64,000 bases of DNA from Paraglaciecola chathamensis S18K6. GTDB lineage: Bacteria > Pseudomonadota > Gammaproteobacteria > Enterobacterales > Alteromonadaceae. The translations under genes and the position numbers were made by a program. The notes below the pieces were generated by a model. It saw only the letters and a program-made list of their open reading frames with translations, ran no database searches and was not told the DNA's origin. Position 1 is the first letter of the stretch. Each line of letters opens with the position of its first letter. This document shows, in pieces, positions 37,134-46,879 of this stretch. The DNA lies in contig BAEM01000045.1 of NCBI GenBank assembly GCA_000314955.1, forward strand, positions 1 through 64,000, in the 5' to 3' direction.

Positions 37134-38447
37134 ATGACGTTATTAAACGAAACTCACGATCCAGCACGTAAAAGCTGGGTCGATTCAGCCAATGGCCACG
37201 ACCAATTTCCCATTCAAAATTTACCTTTTTCGATATTTCGCGAAGCAAACGGCCAAACCCAATGGCGCGGTGGCGTCGCCATTGGTGATTTTATTCTCGA
37301 TATGGCTAAAGTCGCCAAATTAAACATGTTCGATGGCGCTGCCCAGCGCGGCGCACAAGCAGCGGGTGAAACAAGCCTTAACACCTTGATGGGCCTAGGG
37401 GCGACAACAAACTCAGCGCTACGTTTGGCGCTATCAAATGCCTTAAGTGAAGGGTCAGCACTTCAAGGTGCGCTCGAAGATTGCTTAATCGCCCACACTG
37501 ACGCTGAATTTAACATGCCATGCCAAGTTACTGATTACACTGATTTTTACACCTCTATTCACCATGCAACAGCAGTGGGTAGTTTATTTCGTCCAGACAA
37601 TCCGCTACTGCCAAACTACAAATGGGTACCGATTGGCTATCACGGCCGCTCGTCAAGTATTGATGTGTCTGGGCAAGCCTTTCCTCGCCCTATCGGCCAA
37701 ACCAAAAAGCCCGATGCGAATACCCCTGATTTCGGCCCATGCCAACGCCTTGATTATGAACTTGAAATGGGGGTATTTATTGGTCAAGGAACACGTCTTG
37801 GCGAGCGCATCAATATTACTGACGCCGAACAACACATTTTTGGTATGTGTATTTTAAATGACTGGTCGGCGCGCGATATTCAAGCTTGGGAATACCAACC
37901 CCTTGGGCCATTTCTCGCTAAAAATTTCGCTTCTACTATATCTCCATGGATAGTCACCACCGAAGCCCTTGCGCCATTTAGAGAGGCCTTTACTCGCCCA
38001 GAAAGTGACCCGCAGCCCCTTGAATATTTGACCAGCGAGGCGAATACCCAAGCCGGTAATCTTGATATAGAGCTAAGCTGCCTGATCCAAACAGAGAAAA
38101 TGCGCCAAAGTAATCAAGCACCGCAGCAATTATCACAATCAAACTTCAAACACTCATATTGGACACCTGCACAGTTAGTTACCCACCACAGTGTTAATGG
38201 TTGCCCAATGACCCCAGGCGACTTATTAGGCTCAGGCACACAATCAGGCCCGCAAGCCGACGAAGCAGGCTCGCTGCTGGAACTTACGCACGGTGGAAAG
38301 CAATCCCTGACGCTAGAAAATGGAGAATCGCGAAAATTTTTAGAAGACGGTGACAGCATAATTATGCGTGCACATTGCAGCCGTGACGGCGCTGTTACCA
38401 TAGGTTTTGGTGAAGTGATTGGCACTTTGTTGCCTGCTCGTCCCTAA
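37134..38447 (+). CDS. fahA: Fumarylacetoacetase
   Basis: A hydrolase of about 437 residues that splits fumarylacetoacetate into fumarate and acetoacetate, the last step of the pathway. Conserved blocks include FYTSIHHATAVGSLFRP (active-site His), WVPIGYHGRSSSIDVSG, RLDYELEMGVFIGQG and NDWSARDIQAWEYQPLGPF (metal and substrate). The ATG at 37134 has an AGGAATT site and is preferred over an in-frame GTG at 37110. It is 30 bp after hmgA and co-transcribed. Confidence 0.95.
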   Translation: MTLLNETHDPARKSWVDSANGHDQFPIQNLPFSIFREANGQTQWRGGVAIGDFILDMAKVAKLNMFDGAAQRGAQAAGETSLNTLMGLGATTNSALRLALSNALSEGSALQGALEDCLIAHTDAEFNMPCQVTDYTDFYTSIHHATAVGSLFRPDNPLLPNYKWVPIGYHGRSSSIDVSGQAFPRPIGQTKKPDANTPDFGPCQRLDYELEMGVFIGQGTRLGERINITDAEQHIFGMCILNDWSARDIQAWEYQPLGPFLAKNFASTISPWIVTTEALAPFREAFTRPESDPQPLEYLTSEANTQAGNLDIELSCLIQTEKMRQSNQAPQQLSQSNFKHSYWTPAQLVTHHSVNGCPMTPGDLLGSGTQSGPQADEAGSLLELTHGGKQSLTLENGESRKFLEDGDSIIMRAHCSRDGAVTIGFGEVIGTLLPARP

Positions 38448-38476
38448 ATCGAGTCTGATTTCGCCAACTTTAAACT

Positions 38477-38505
38477 CGTTGAGCACGCTGCACTTGTGCT
38501 CAACG
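38477..38505. promoter_or_regulatory. Intra-operon hairpin between fahA and maiA
   Basis: CGTTGAGCAC (38477-38486) pairs exactly with GTGCTCAACG (38496-38505) across a 9-base loop. No T-run follows, so it is unlikely to terminate. It may protect or separate the mRNA segments. Confidence 0.5.
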
Positions 38506-38539
38506 TATTCACGCGATTGGGATCTTAGGAAAACAAATC

Positions 38540-39193
38540 ATGAAACTACTCACTTACTTTCGCTCATCAGCGGCCTATCGGGTACGTATCGCATTAAACT
38601 TAAAAAGCATCAAACATGAGCTTGTTCCAGTGAATTTGCTTAAAGGTGAACATCTGGGGGCAGAATATACCTCTTTGCAACCACAAGGATTAGTGCCATG
38701 TATGCAGCTTGATAATGGAGAAGTGTTGACGCAATCCGGGGCGATCCTAGCTTATCTTGAAGGTCAATACTCCGAATACCCTTTGATGCCAGATGACCTA
38801 ATGGCGGCCGTCAAGGTACGCAGCATAGTGGATATAATAGCCTGTGACATTCACCCAGTGAATAATTTGCGCGTATTGAAATATCTCAGTAACGATTTGG
38901 CTGTGCAAGATACGCAAAAGCAGCAATGGTATCGCCACTGGATTGAACAAGGCTTTAACGCCATTGAAGCCCAGCTCGTAGCTGATGAAGGCCCCGCTAA
39001 TCAAGCCAAGTACGCTCTAGGAAAAAAAATCACCATGGCCGATGTTTATTTGATTCCACAGGTATACAACGCCTTGCGGTTCAATGTAGACATGCAGCCC
39101 TACCCTAAGATAATGCGCGCTTATCAAGCCTGTAACGAACTACAGGCGTTCACCCTTGCAGCACCAAAAAACCAGCCAGACAGCACACTCTAA
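38540..39193 (+). CDS. maiA: Maleylacetoacetate isomerase (zeta-class GST)
   Basis: A 217-residue glutathione-dependent cis-trans isomerase that links HmgA to FahA. The active-site motif YFRSSAAYRVRIALNLK is the bacterial form of the zeta-GST SSC motif: the catalytic Ser is kept and the third position is Ala. An N-terminal thioredoxin-like fold (LTQSGAILAYLE) and a C-terminal helical domain are seen. The ATG has AGGAAAA. Its position in the operon supports the role. Confidence 0.94.
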   Translation: MKLLTYFRSSAAYRVRIALNLKSIKHELVPVNLLKGEHLGAEYTSLQPQGLVPCMQLDNGEVLTQSGAILAYLEGQYSEYPLMPDDLMAAVKVRSIVDIIACDIHPVNNLRVLKYLSNDLAVQDTQKQQWYRHWIEQGFNAIEAQLVADEGPANQAKYALGKKITMADVYLIPQVYNALRFNVDMQPYPKIMRAYQACNELQAFTLAAPKNQPDSTL

Positions 39194-39369
39194 CCTAACC
39201 TTGCGTCACGGGTATCAGATAACAGGTGTTGAGTGACATGTTTTGCGTTGCGGACAAAGATGAATAACACACATCTAAAAACGAATCTCTTTTTGCGAAT
39301 ACCATTTTCAACTCACTCAGGATAGGATACCGCCACAGCGCTAACAACCAGAGAACGAGGCAAATTTTC

Positions 39370-40301
39370 ATGACAACCCATGTGCTTTTTCGCGGCCCTC
39401 AATCACGCAACGATAACTGGCAAACATTGTTTGCTGATGCCCTGCCTGATGTAACTTGGCATCACTGGCCACACGTTGAAAATAAAGCCGCAATCGAGCT
39501 GATGATAGTGTGGAAATTACCCCGTGATTACCAACAAGACTACCCCAACCTAAAAGTCATATTTTCTGTTGGTGCCGGCGTTGACCAACTCGATTTGGCC
39601 AGCGTGCCTGAGCATATTCAGGTAGTACGAATGCTCGACCCTGGTATTACCAAAGGCATGAGCGAATTTATTGCTATGCATGTGCTGAATATTCACCGAG
39701 ATACCTTTTCATATATCAATGCTAATAAAAACGCGACGTGGCAGCAAATACCCACTATCCCGAGCAAAAAAAGGCGCGTGGGTATTTTTGGTTTAGGTCA
39801 TTTGGGTCAAGCAGCAGCAAAACGGTTTTAGATTTGGGTTTTAGCGTCAATGGCTGGAGTCGCAGCCCGAAACAAGTGAGTCAGGTAAACTGCTTTAGCG
39901 GCGATAAGGAATTGCCCGAGTTTTTATCTCAAACAGATATTCTAGTGTCCTTAGTACCGCTCACACCAGAAACACGGGGCATACTCAATTTAAATACCTT
40001 GAGCCTATTACCTAAAGGGGCAAGCATCATTAATGTAGGGCGCGGTGAACAACTTATTCCAGAAGATGTAATCACGCTGCTGGACGCAGAGCATTTGGCC
40101 CATGCAGTGCTCGATGTATTTGCTATCGAGCCACTGCCTGAAACTCACCCACTATGGCAGCACCCTCAGGTTTTGGTGACTCCGCATATCGCTGCGGTAA
40201 CCCAAGACGATAGCGCAGGCCAAGTTTTACTGGCCAATGTGCAGCGTTACATTAATCAAACGCCGTTGATTGGCGCAGTGGACAGAGAACTTGGTTACTG
40301 A
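39370..40301 (+). pseudogene. ghrA: GhrA-like D-2-hydroxyacid dehydrogenase with a frameshift
   Basis: Two overlapping frames give one GhrA (glyoxylate/hydroxypyruvate reductase A) of about 310 residues. The first, from ATG 39370, runs through LKVIFSVGAGVDQLDL and the nucleotide motif VGIFGLGHLGQAAAK, and then stops. The second carries on with TVLDLGFSVNGWSRSPK, SLVPLTPETRGILN, INVGRGEQL and the catalytic HPQVLVTPHIAA region to 40301. The shift lies at an AAAA run near 39819-39822, where one more A would restore the frame. It may be a true inactivating deletion, a sequencing error, or slippage. Confidence 0.85.
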
Positions 40302-40332
40302 GCGCTGTAACCACGACTAACAAGGAGGCTTA

Positions 40333-40758
40333 GTGAGTATCACCTTTGTAGCAACTGAAAACCTTCACCGGGCAGCACGTTTCACCTATGAGAATATGCG
40401 TGTCTACTATGAACAATTCGCCCCAGATTGGAATGTGGCTAAAGTACTTGAAGTGACCCAGGAACTGGAAAACCTCGATATCGTGTTTCAGCAAGAAGTA
40501 GTCGGTGTGATGAGATTAGCGACCGGCGATGAAGGGTATATTTTACGAGATCTTCAAGTGCTACCCACCTTTCAAAATCGAGGTATTGGTAAAGCAGCGG
40601 TAAAGGAAGCAAAGCGCATAGCCGCTAACGCCAACGTCAATACCCTCACCTTGCGAGTATTAAAAATAAGCCCTGCCATCACGCTGTATACAAGAAATGG
40701 TTTTACGATACGCAGCGAAGATGAACGCTTTTATCATATGGCAGCAAACGTTCGTTAG
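40333..40758 (+). CDS. GNAT-family acetyltransferase
   Basis: A 141-residue single-domain GNAT. The acetyl-CoA motif is LRDLQVLPTFQNRGIGKAAV (Q/R-x-x-G-x-G/A as NRGIGK), followed by TLRVLKISPAITLYTRNGFT. It starts at GTG with a perfect AAGGAGG site 32 bp after the ghrA-like frame, so the two were probably co-transcribed. The substrate is unknown. Confidence 0.87.
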   Translation: MSITFVATENLHRAARFTYENMRVYYEQFAPDWNVAKVLEVTQELENLDIVFQQEVVGVMRLATGDEGYILRDLQVLPTFQNRGIGKAAVKEAKRIAANANVNTLTLRVLKISPAITLYTRNGFTIRSEDERFYHMAANVR

Positions 40759-40900
40759 GCGTTACTATAAAAACGGTTAAGGGTTGTCGCGATAACCGTT
40801 GAGCGTTTTCTCTTAGCCTGTTTGCTGTGCAGGCGATAAAAAAAAGGGTGCGAGCACGCCTTAGCTAACGTATTTCTGAATAAGTAAATAACCAAGCAAC

Positions 40901-40926
40901 CATCCATCCATCCATCCATCCATCCA
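40901..40926. repeat. (CATC)6.5 tetranucleotide microsatellite
   Basis: Six and a half perfect CATC units, 58 bp past the 3' end of the bestrophin-like gene and after the GNAT gene. It is not inside a supported gene. Tetranucleotide tracts are prone to slippage. Confidence 0.9.
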
Positions 40927-40983
40927 AAAGATACCAATCAAAATTGCGTTCACGCTGCCTTTATATTTGGAGTCTAACGCACA

Positions 40984-41910
40984 CTAGGCTAGGCGGTGTT
41001 TTTTTGCTTCGATAGGATCAGGTAATGGCTTCTCACCGAGTATATCCAACAGGTTAATTTCTATCGTCCGCGAAATAGCGTGCAAAGGTAAGTGATTTGC
41101 AGACAGACCAAAAGGCGCGGCCAACTCTTCGCTTAACGCATCTAAACCAAAAAAGGTGTAGGCAATAATAGCGCTGAACAAAGGCGTGACTAAGCCCTGA
41201 GTCGCTACGATGCCAAAGGGTAAAATGAAGCAATACAAGTACGCCGTACGCTGCACGAGTAACATGTACGCGAATGGCAGCGGGGTAGTTTGAATTCGCT
41301 CACACGCCGCCTGCACTTCTGCCATCGCAGTAATGTGCTCATGCAAGCTCACTTGCAAAATGTCTGACAACAAACCTTGCTCCCGGCACTGCCTGATTTT
41401 TAGCGAGATCAAACGCAATATGGCATCTGGAAGGCTGTTTGCTGCGCGCAAGAATGGTGTGTCTTGTTCAGTGACATACCCTTGTATGTCGGGCCATGCA
41501 TCAGTATTACGAAGTTTATGGCGCAGTGCGTGAACAAAGGCAATGGATAGCTTAATGGCATATTTTTGTGCATCAGCACCTGCTTTTTCACTGCCGTCAA
41601 TGTAAGACACCAATTGGCGCGATAAACTGCGCGAGGCCACCACCAATTGCCCCCACTGCTTACGCCCCTCCCACCAACGATCGTAACTAGCATTATTTCT
41701 AAAACCAAGAAACAGCGACAGCGCGACACCAAACAAAGCCACAGGTGCAAGGGTAAAATCAGGGAATACTTTAGGGTAAAAATGTTGAGCCACCGACACT
41801 GCCACGCCCAGCAATGTAATGAACAGAATTTTTCCGTAGATGAGCGGTAAAACCGACCCACGCAAAATAAAAAACAACCTAAATGAATGAGGGGTATCGC
41901 GAACTATCAT
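40984..41910 (-). CDS. Bestrophin-family channel-like protein (UPF0187)
   Basis: A protein of about 308 residues with the bacterial bestrophin layout: an N-terminal MIVRDTPHSFRLFFILRGSV, membrane helices near ILFITLLGVAVSVAQ and LAPVALFGVALSLFLGFRNN, then the family segment NASYDRWWEGRKQWG, and C-terminal LPLHAISRTIEINLLDILGE. Bestrophins form pentameric anion or cation channels. I chose the ATG at 41910, with a GAGGC site, over 41937. It stands alone. Confidence 0.87.
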   Translation of the reverse strand: MIVRDTPHSFRLFFILRGSVLPLIYGKILFITLLGVAVSVAQHFYPKVFPDFTLAPVALFGVALSLFLGFRNNASYDRWWEGRKQWGQLVVASRSLSRQLVSYIDGSEKAGADAQKYAIKLSIAFVHALRHKLRNTDAWPDIQGYVTEQDTPFLRAANSLPDAILRLISLKIRQCREQGLLSDILQVSLHEHITAMAEVQAACERIQTTPLPFAYMLLVQRTAYLYCFILPFGIVATQGLVTPLFSAIIAYTFFGLDALSEELAAPFGLSANHLPLHAISRTIEINLLDILGEKPLPDPIEAKKHRLA

Positions 41911-42183
41911 AAGTGCCTCAAGCTGGGTATTGCACATGCATCAAGCTAGGTATTATAAAGGCAAACCCCTCGTTAGTTTGTTAATAGATTGAATAGATAG
42001 GTTTGTACTTATTGGTTTTTTTCAGGCTAATTCAGGGTGTGGGTTAAAACCTGATACGCTGCTTCATGTCACGCGTTATCGCCAACTGTGTCACCGGCTT
42101 TCCAGCAACAATACCAAGGCATATACTTTGACTTAAAATACGCTAAGATACGTCTTGTTATCAATATGTTGTAGGCGTTCTAT

Positions 42184-43491
42184 ATGCTAAACCGTGCCGC
42201 AAAACCTTTTATAAAATTAGTAGAACGTTATCTCCCCGACCCTTATATTTTCGTACTCTTGTTAACGCTAATCACCATAGGCGCCGCGGTCATTGTTGAG
42301 CAACAACCGCTAATGACCGTCATAGACCAATGGGGCAACGGCTTATGGGGCTTACTGAGCTTTTCTATGCAAATGCTGCTAGTACTCGTCAGCGGGTTTA
42401 TGTTGGCCAGCACCCCTTTAATGAAAAACATTTTGGCGCGCCTAGCGAAACTAGGTAATACCCCAGGTAAAGCGATCGTCTTAGTCACTTTGATATCACT
42501 CACCGCCAGTTGGATAAACTGGGGGTTTGGTTTAGTTATTGGGGCACTGTTCGCCAAAGCGCTTGCCCGCAACACGCAGGTAGATTATCGCTTGTTGGTG
42601 GCCAGTGCATATTCAGGCTTTGTGGTCTGGCATGGCGGTTTAGCCGGCTCAATCCCCCTGACAATTGCCACACGTGGGCACTTTAGTGAAAACCAAATCG
42701 GCGTGATCGCCACAGGCAACACTATTTTCAGCGGCTTTAACCTCACATTACTCGGTATCCTATTTGTTGTAGTTCCCCTTGTTAATCGCATGATGTTGCC
42801 CCCTGCAGACGAGAGCATTATCGTCAGCCCAGATAAGCTGCGCGATGAGCCTATGCCAACTGCGGCCAATACAAGACCAGCAGATAAACTAGAGAACAGT
42901 AAGCTATTGGCAGTCATTGGTGGTTTCGTCGGCATTGCCTACCTAGTGAACTACTTCGCCCAAGGCGGCGGCCTTAATCTGAATATAGTTAACAGTCTCT
43001 TTTTATTTTTAGCTATAGTGCTACACGGCACCCCCAAACGTTTGCTGCACAGTCTTCAACAAGCCATTCAAGGTGGAAGCGGTATTATTATTCAGTTTCC
43101 TTTTTACGCTGGCATTATGGCCGTCATGGTGCAGTCAGGATTGGCCCAAAGCATGTCTCAGTGGTTAATTAGTTTTGCCAGCGCCGAATCGCTACCAGTA
43201 TGGAGCTTCATCAGTGCCGGTATCGTCAATGTTTTTGTGCCTTCAGGCGGCGGGCAATGGGCAGTACAAGCCCCGGTTATCTTGCCCGCAGCAGCTGAAC
43301 TTGGCGCAGATGTAAACCGCGTTGCCATGGCAGTGGCGTGGGGCGATGCGTGGACAAATTTAATCCAACCGTTTTGGGCGTTGCCCGTGCTAGCCATTGC
43401 TGGGCTAAAGGCCAAAGATATTATGGGCTTTTGCTTGGTACAGCTTATTGTCACCGGGCTCATCATTGGCTTGGTGCTGCGCTTTGTTTAA
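42184..43491 (+). CDS. atoE: Short-chain fatty acid transporter, AtoE family
   Basis: A 435-residue polytopic protein beginning with RAAKPFIKLVERYLPDPYIF, the AtoE family hallmark, followed by about eleven hydrophobic segments. Family blocks include NWGFGLVIGALFAKALAR, FVVWHGGLAGSIPLTIA, VFVPSGGGQWAVQAPVILPA and WGDAWTNLIQPFWALP. It imports short-chain fatty acids such as butyrate. No ato metabolic genes lie alongside. Acetoacetate is also produced by fahA nearby, but a link is speculative. Confidence 0.9.
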   Translation: MLNRAAKPFIKLVERYLPDPYIFVLLLTLITIGAAVIVEQQPLMTVIDQWGNGLWGLLSFSMQMLLVLVSGFMLASTPLMKNILARLAKLGNTPGKAIVLVTLISLTASWINWGFGLVIGALFAKALARNTQVDYRLLVASAYSGFVVWHGGLAGSIPLTIATRGHFSENQIGVIATGNTIFSGFNLTLLGILFVVVPLVNRMMLPPADESIIVSPDKLRDEPMPTAANTRPADKLENSKLLAVIGGFVGIAYLVNYFAQGGGLNLNIVNSLFLFLAIVLHGTPKRLLHSLQQAIQGGSGIIIQFPFYAGIMAVMVQSGLAQSMSQWLISFASAESLPVWSFISAGIVNVFVPSGGGQWAVQAPVILPAAAELGADVNRVAMAVAWGDAWTNLIQPFWALPVLAIAGLKAKDIMGFCLVQLIVTGLIIGLVLRFV

Positions 43492-43642
43492 AGAACAAAA
43501 CAATAAATACTTGGAATAAGCGTCAGGCAAAGCAATTTCATTTGGTTTTCTCTGTAGGGAAAGCCATAAACTCTGCTCCGCGCACTCCCTCACACAAAAG
43601 TGAACACTGTATCTTAAATAGAGATTAAAGCCTTTTGTTGCC

Positions 43643-44101
43643 TTATCGCTTATCCTGTTGTGATACAAAGCTCACCTTATGGCGCTGGCCAATTGCAGGC
43701 ATTTTCACCAAATCATTTGGAAGTTCGGTAACGGTATCGTTGATTTCTTTAAAGAAGCGATGGGAGTGTCCAGGTGATTCAAAGGCGATCATTAACCCTT
43801 CTTCGTCAGACAAACCGGTAAATGCGTGAGTAGTATCGGCCGGAGACAATATATAATCTCCCGGTTTGAGCAGATAAACTTCATCCCCTACCTGAAACTC
43901 CACCTCACCTTTTAACACATAAAAAGCTTCATCCCATGGGTGCTGATGGGGCGGCGCACCACACCCTTTTGGCACGGTATTAAGCATGCTCGAATAACGA
44001 CCTTGGGTGTCATCGCTGGTGCATAAAAACTGCAGTTGCATGCCAAGCACATTTAGCCACTTTCCTTCTTGGGCTCGCTTGATGATAGGTTGTATTGCCA
44101 T
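43643..44101 (-). CDS. Single-domain cupin protein
   Basis: A 152-residue cupin. Motif 1 is GCGAPPHQHPWDEAFYVLKG (metal-binding His, His, Glu) and motif 2 is DYILSPADTTHAFTGLSDEE. It probably binds a metal and a small ligand, perhaps as a dioxygenase or isomerase; substrate unknown. The ATG has AAGGAATG. It is divergent from a TetR gene, with two dyads between them. Confidence 0.88.
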   Translation of the reverse strand: MAIQPIIKRAQEGKWLNVLGMQLQFLCTSDDTQGRYSSMLNTVPKGCGAPPHQHPWDEAFYVLKGEVEFQVGDEVYLLKPGDYILSPADTTHAFTGLSDEEGLMIAFESPGHSHRFFKEINDTVTELPNDLVKMPAIGQRHKVSFVSQQDKR

Positions 44102-44148
44102 TGACTCATTCCTTTTCGTTAGCTTAGGGTCTAGCTAAAAAATAGTAA

Positions 44149-44187
44149 TTGACACATAATAAGTCAAGTTGACATAGGTTATGACAA
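44149..44187. promoter_or_regulatory. Two tandem 19-bp dyads between cupin and TetR genes
   Basis: TTGACACATAATAAGTCAA (44149-44167) and TTGACATAGGTTATGACAA (44169-44187) each read as imperfect palindromes and lie one base apart in the 96-bp divergent intergenic region. They are good candidate operators for the TetR protein, able to control both genes. Confidence 0.5.
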
Positions 44188-44197
44188 TTGGATATTT

Positions 44198-44785
44198 ATG
44201 AGCCTACTGCAAGAGAAGAAAGCCGCATTCACCGTTAATTTACTGCTTGATGCAGCCTGGGAGCTATTAAAGCGCTGCGACATTGATGAACTGAGTTTTA
44301 AAAAAGTTGCCGAACAAGCCGATATTTCACAGCGCACAATGTTTCGCTACTTTACCACGCGAGAAGCATTCTTAGATGCCCTCACCGCTAGGCTGTATGC
44401 TGAGTTAGACATGCCGAATGTTCCTGATGAGGTCGATGCCCTCCCCTCGTACATTGCCACACTCTATGCAAAGCTTGACGCACAGCCCAGAAAAGTCATG
44501 GTTCTGCTCAGTGCTGACTTGCTTCCTCGCGTGTTAAACGCCAATACCAAGCAGCGTCTTCAAGCGTTAGAAGATTTGCTCAAAAATCACTTTTCATATG
44601 TCTCAGCTGACGACATCAAAAAAACAGCGGCTAATTTGCGCTATGTTATGAGTGCCAGTAGTTGGCGTTATTACCGTATGCACTTTGAATTTGATAGCCA
44701 AATGGCCACAGAGTGTGGCCAATTGTTTGTCACGCAATCCCTCGCATACTTAGGTTCAAAAAACCTATCTCAAAATCCTGCTTAA
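44198..44785 (+). CDS. TetR-family transcriptional regulator
   Basis: A 195-residue regulator. The helix-turn-helix is at about 8-55 ([40 protein letters not shown]). A helical effector domain follows with no identifiable ligand pocket. The ATG lies close to the second dyad. It probably represses the divergent cupin gene and itself. Its 3' end overlaps that of the DUF4437 gene by 4 bp (convergent). Confidence 0.9.
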   Translation: MSLLQEKKAAFTVNLLLDAAWELLKRCDIDELSFKKVAEQADISQRTMFRYFTTREAFLDALTARLYAELDMPNVPDEVDALPSYIATLYAKLDAQPRKVMVLLSADLLPRVLNANTKQRLQALEDLLKNHFSYVSADDIKKTAANLRYVMSASSWRYYRMHFEFDSQMATECGQLFVTQSLAYLGSKNLSQNPA

Positions 44786-45615
44786 TTGACTTGGTATTTA
44801 CTATTAGTGCGAATGTAGATAACCGCTGGGGTATCTGCTTTGTTTGCAATACTGTGGGTAAAATTCCCTTTTGATTCTACATAGCTGCCTGCACTTAGCG
44901 CTTGAGCCTCGCTTTGCTCATTTGAGCTGTACTCAACCGCACCGGCTATGACGACGGCTCGAAACTCATTTGCGTTGGTGGTAATGTCACCGTTAAAGCC
45001 TGCAGGTAATTTAACCATTGAGCCATTCATGTCAGCAGTATTTCCCCACAGGTAAGTAGACTGCACACCATCAACATTAATCTGATTTAAATCGCTATCG
45101 GCTAACCACACCATATTATCTTTGTGTAGATTTAACGGGCGCTCGCCATTATCGAATTTTTCATTCGATGGCTTGACAAGATAAGGCCCCGAGTCGATTT
45201 CAAGGTAAATTAGATTCGTATCAGCGTTCGCCGCTGTTGTGTGATTTTCACCTGCGGGCTGTGTCCAGAACGAGCCAGCTGGCATCCACATTTTTTCAGC
45301 ACTGGGGTCATCATTGTGCATTTGCCCTTCAATCACAATGCCGCGGTAGGTAATGTTGTGAATATGCGGTGGAGACTCAAACCCTTTATTAAAGCGAACT
45401 AGCATTCCCGTTGCGGTATCTGTGGTGCGATTGCCCCAAAGATCCGCTGCCCCCGGGCTTTTATCGCCGCGAAGTGGGTTAAGGTACCCCCATTTAATAT
45501 CGCTCGCGGCAACGACTTTTGACGCAGGCTCGTCTGCAAAAGCAACTGGTGTTAAAAGCGCTGCGATTAACGCAGTGGTGAAGGCTATTGGGGCTACATT
45601 AGGTAATTTTATCAT
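44782..45615 (-). CDS. Secreted bicupin protein, DUF4437 family
   Basis: A 277-residue exported protein. The signal peptide spans 1-27 ([20 protein letters not shown]). Two cupin repeats follow: [20 protein letters not shown], then [20 protein letters not shown], and a second copy around [20 protein letters not shown] and [15 protein letters not shown]. The DUF4437 family is often periplasmic and near transport or regulatory genes; no enzyme activity is known. The ATG has GGAGAA. It is divergent from the LysR gene 150 bp away, which may control it. Confidence 0.87.
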   Translation of the reverse strand: MIKLPNVAPIAFTTALIAALLTPVAFADEPASKVVAASDIKWGYLNPLRGDKSPGAADLWGNRTTDTATGMLVRFNKGFESPPHIHNITYRGIVIEGQMHNDDPSAEKMWMPAGSFWTQPAGENHTTAANADTNLIYLEIDSGPYLVKPSNEKFDNGERPLNLHKDNMVWLADSDLNQINVDGVQSTYLWGNTADMNGSMVKLPAGFNGDITTNANEFRAVVIAGAVEYSSNEQSEAQALSAGSYVESKGNFTHSIANKADTPAVIYIRTNSKYQVN

Positions 45616-45764
45616 TGGGTTTTCTCCGTTAAGTTAGTATGGGTGCATGTTATGCTGAAAAATTCATTCGATAAACGGGCAAATCTCCAATACACTTTCG
45701 CGAAAACGTGGATAATAGCCAAAACACAGCATAGTAGTTCAATGCCGATACACAAGAGACCGAA

Positions 45765-46724
45765 ATGAAAATTGCTGATTTACATGTATTACTAAAAGTC
45801 GCCGAACTTCATTCTATTACCGCTGCGGCCAACCAATTAGATATGAGCTCATCAGCGGCCAGCGTGTCGCTTAAACGCGTTGAACAGGAGCTGGGCGCGC
45901 AATTGTTTGTACGAACCACGCGGCAATTGCGCCTGACAACTGAAGGCGAACGCTATTTACCCCTTTGTCAGCAGGCGTTAGATTTGTTGCAACAAGGTCA
46001 GGTATTAATTAACGAAGAGCAGCAATCAATCACAGGCGAAGTCCGTATGGCCGTTTCATCAGAAATGGGCCGAAATTTAATGCGTGTTTTGCTCAACAAT
46101 ATTATGCGTAAATACAACACGGTTACATTGCGCCTGCACGCAAGTGACAGTCGCGCCGATTTTTATCGTGACGGTGTTGATGTTGCCTTGCGCGCAATCA
46201 CTAAAGATGCAGCAAAAGATCTCAACTTATATGGCTTCAAGGTGTGTAACATCCCCCATATGCTCTGCGCTGCCCCCACCTATATTGCAAGGCATGGTGA
46301 GCCACAAACCCCTGACGACCTGCCCCATCATAATGCGCTCCTATACAAACTTTATGAAGTAGTACACGACGGTTGGGAGCTTTATCAACATGAGCAAAAA
46401 TACAAAATTAAAATGAACAGTGACCGAGCCGTTAACGATGGGGATATTGTCAGGCGCTGGTGTGTTGACGGCGAAGGTATTGCCAAAAAATCAGCCATAG
46501 ATGTGGCCCAAGATTTACTAGCAGGTCGGCTTAAGCGGCTCATGCCCGAGTATAAAATCCCGTTAACGGAAATGTGGTTAGTATTGCCTAGCCGGCAGCT
46601 AATATCGCCTGCTATTCGTCTTATTCGTGATGAACTCAAACACCACATTAACGATTTAAGGGCACAGTTAATTGCCAATAAACTCTTAGACGAAGACGAA
46701 TGGCCAGAAGCACAGGAAAGCTAA
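45765..46724 (+). CDS. LysR-family transcriptional regulator
   Basis: A 319-residue LysR protein. The helix-turn-helix is at about 4-60 (HSITAAANQLDMSSSAASVS, ELGAQLFVRTTRQLRLT). The effector domain follows (DFYRDGVDVALRAITKDAAK, then AAPTYIARHGEPQTPDDLPH). It is close in type to CrgA-like regulators. It is divergent from the DUF4437 gene and convergent with the agarase gene across a strong terminator, so the agarase is not its obvious target. Confidence 0.9.
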   Translation: MKIADLHVLLKVAELHSITAAANQLDMSSSAASVSLKRVEQELGAQLFVRTTRQLRLTTEGERYLPLCQQALDLLQQGQVLINEEQQSITGEVRMAVSSEMGRNLMRVLLNNIMRKYNTVTLRLHASDSRADFYRDGVDVALRAITKDAAKDLNLYGFKVCNIPHMLCAAPTYIARHGEPQTPDDLPHHNALLYKLYEVVHDGWELYQHEQKYKIKMNSDRAVNDGDIVRRWCVDGEGIAKKSAIDVAQDLLAGRLKRLMPEYKIPLTEMWLVLPSRQLISPAIRLIRDELKHHINDLRAQLIANKLLDEDEWPEAQES

Positions 46725-46830
46725 AGGCAGCTATAAAGTTGAAGTGAGAACTGGAGTGAGAATGAGAATTGGAGTCAGAGTTAAAAATACAAGTCAGCGT
46801 TAGTTTTATATTAAGGTAACAGAAATAATG

Positions 46831-46858
46831 AAAAAGACGGCAGCGATGCCGTCTTTTA
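46831..46858. terminator. Bidirectional rho-independent terminator
   Basis: AAAAGACGGCA (46832-46842) pairs exactly with TGCCGTCTTTT (46847-46857) over a GCGA tetraloop. It separates the converging LysR and agarase genes and can stop both. Confidence 0.85.
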
Positions 46859-46879
46859 GACAAGCTCTGATCGAGAGCG

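Noticed and set aside
38477-38505. Hairpin between fahA and maiA as a terminator
   Set aside because: No T-run follows on either strand, and maiA belongs to the same pathway 35 bp downstream.
39811-39830. Programmed minus-one frameshifting in the ghrA-like gene
   Set aside because: The codons GCA-AAA do not form a slippery heptamer and no stem-loop follows closely; a simple mutation or sequencing error is likelier.
40755-40937. 60-codon frame across the CATC repeat (repeated WMDG)
   Set aside because: The sequence is created by the microsatellite and has no family signal.
46738-46800. Purine-rich repeats (GGAGTGAGAA-like) after the LysR gene
   Set aside because: Low-complexity and irregular, with no consistent unit length.
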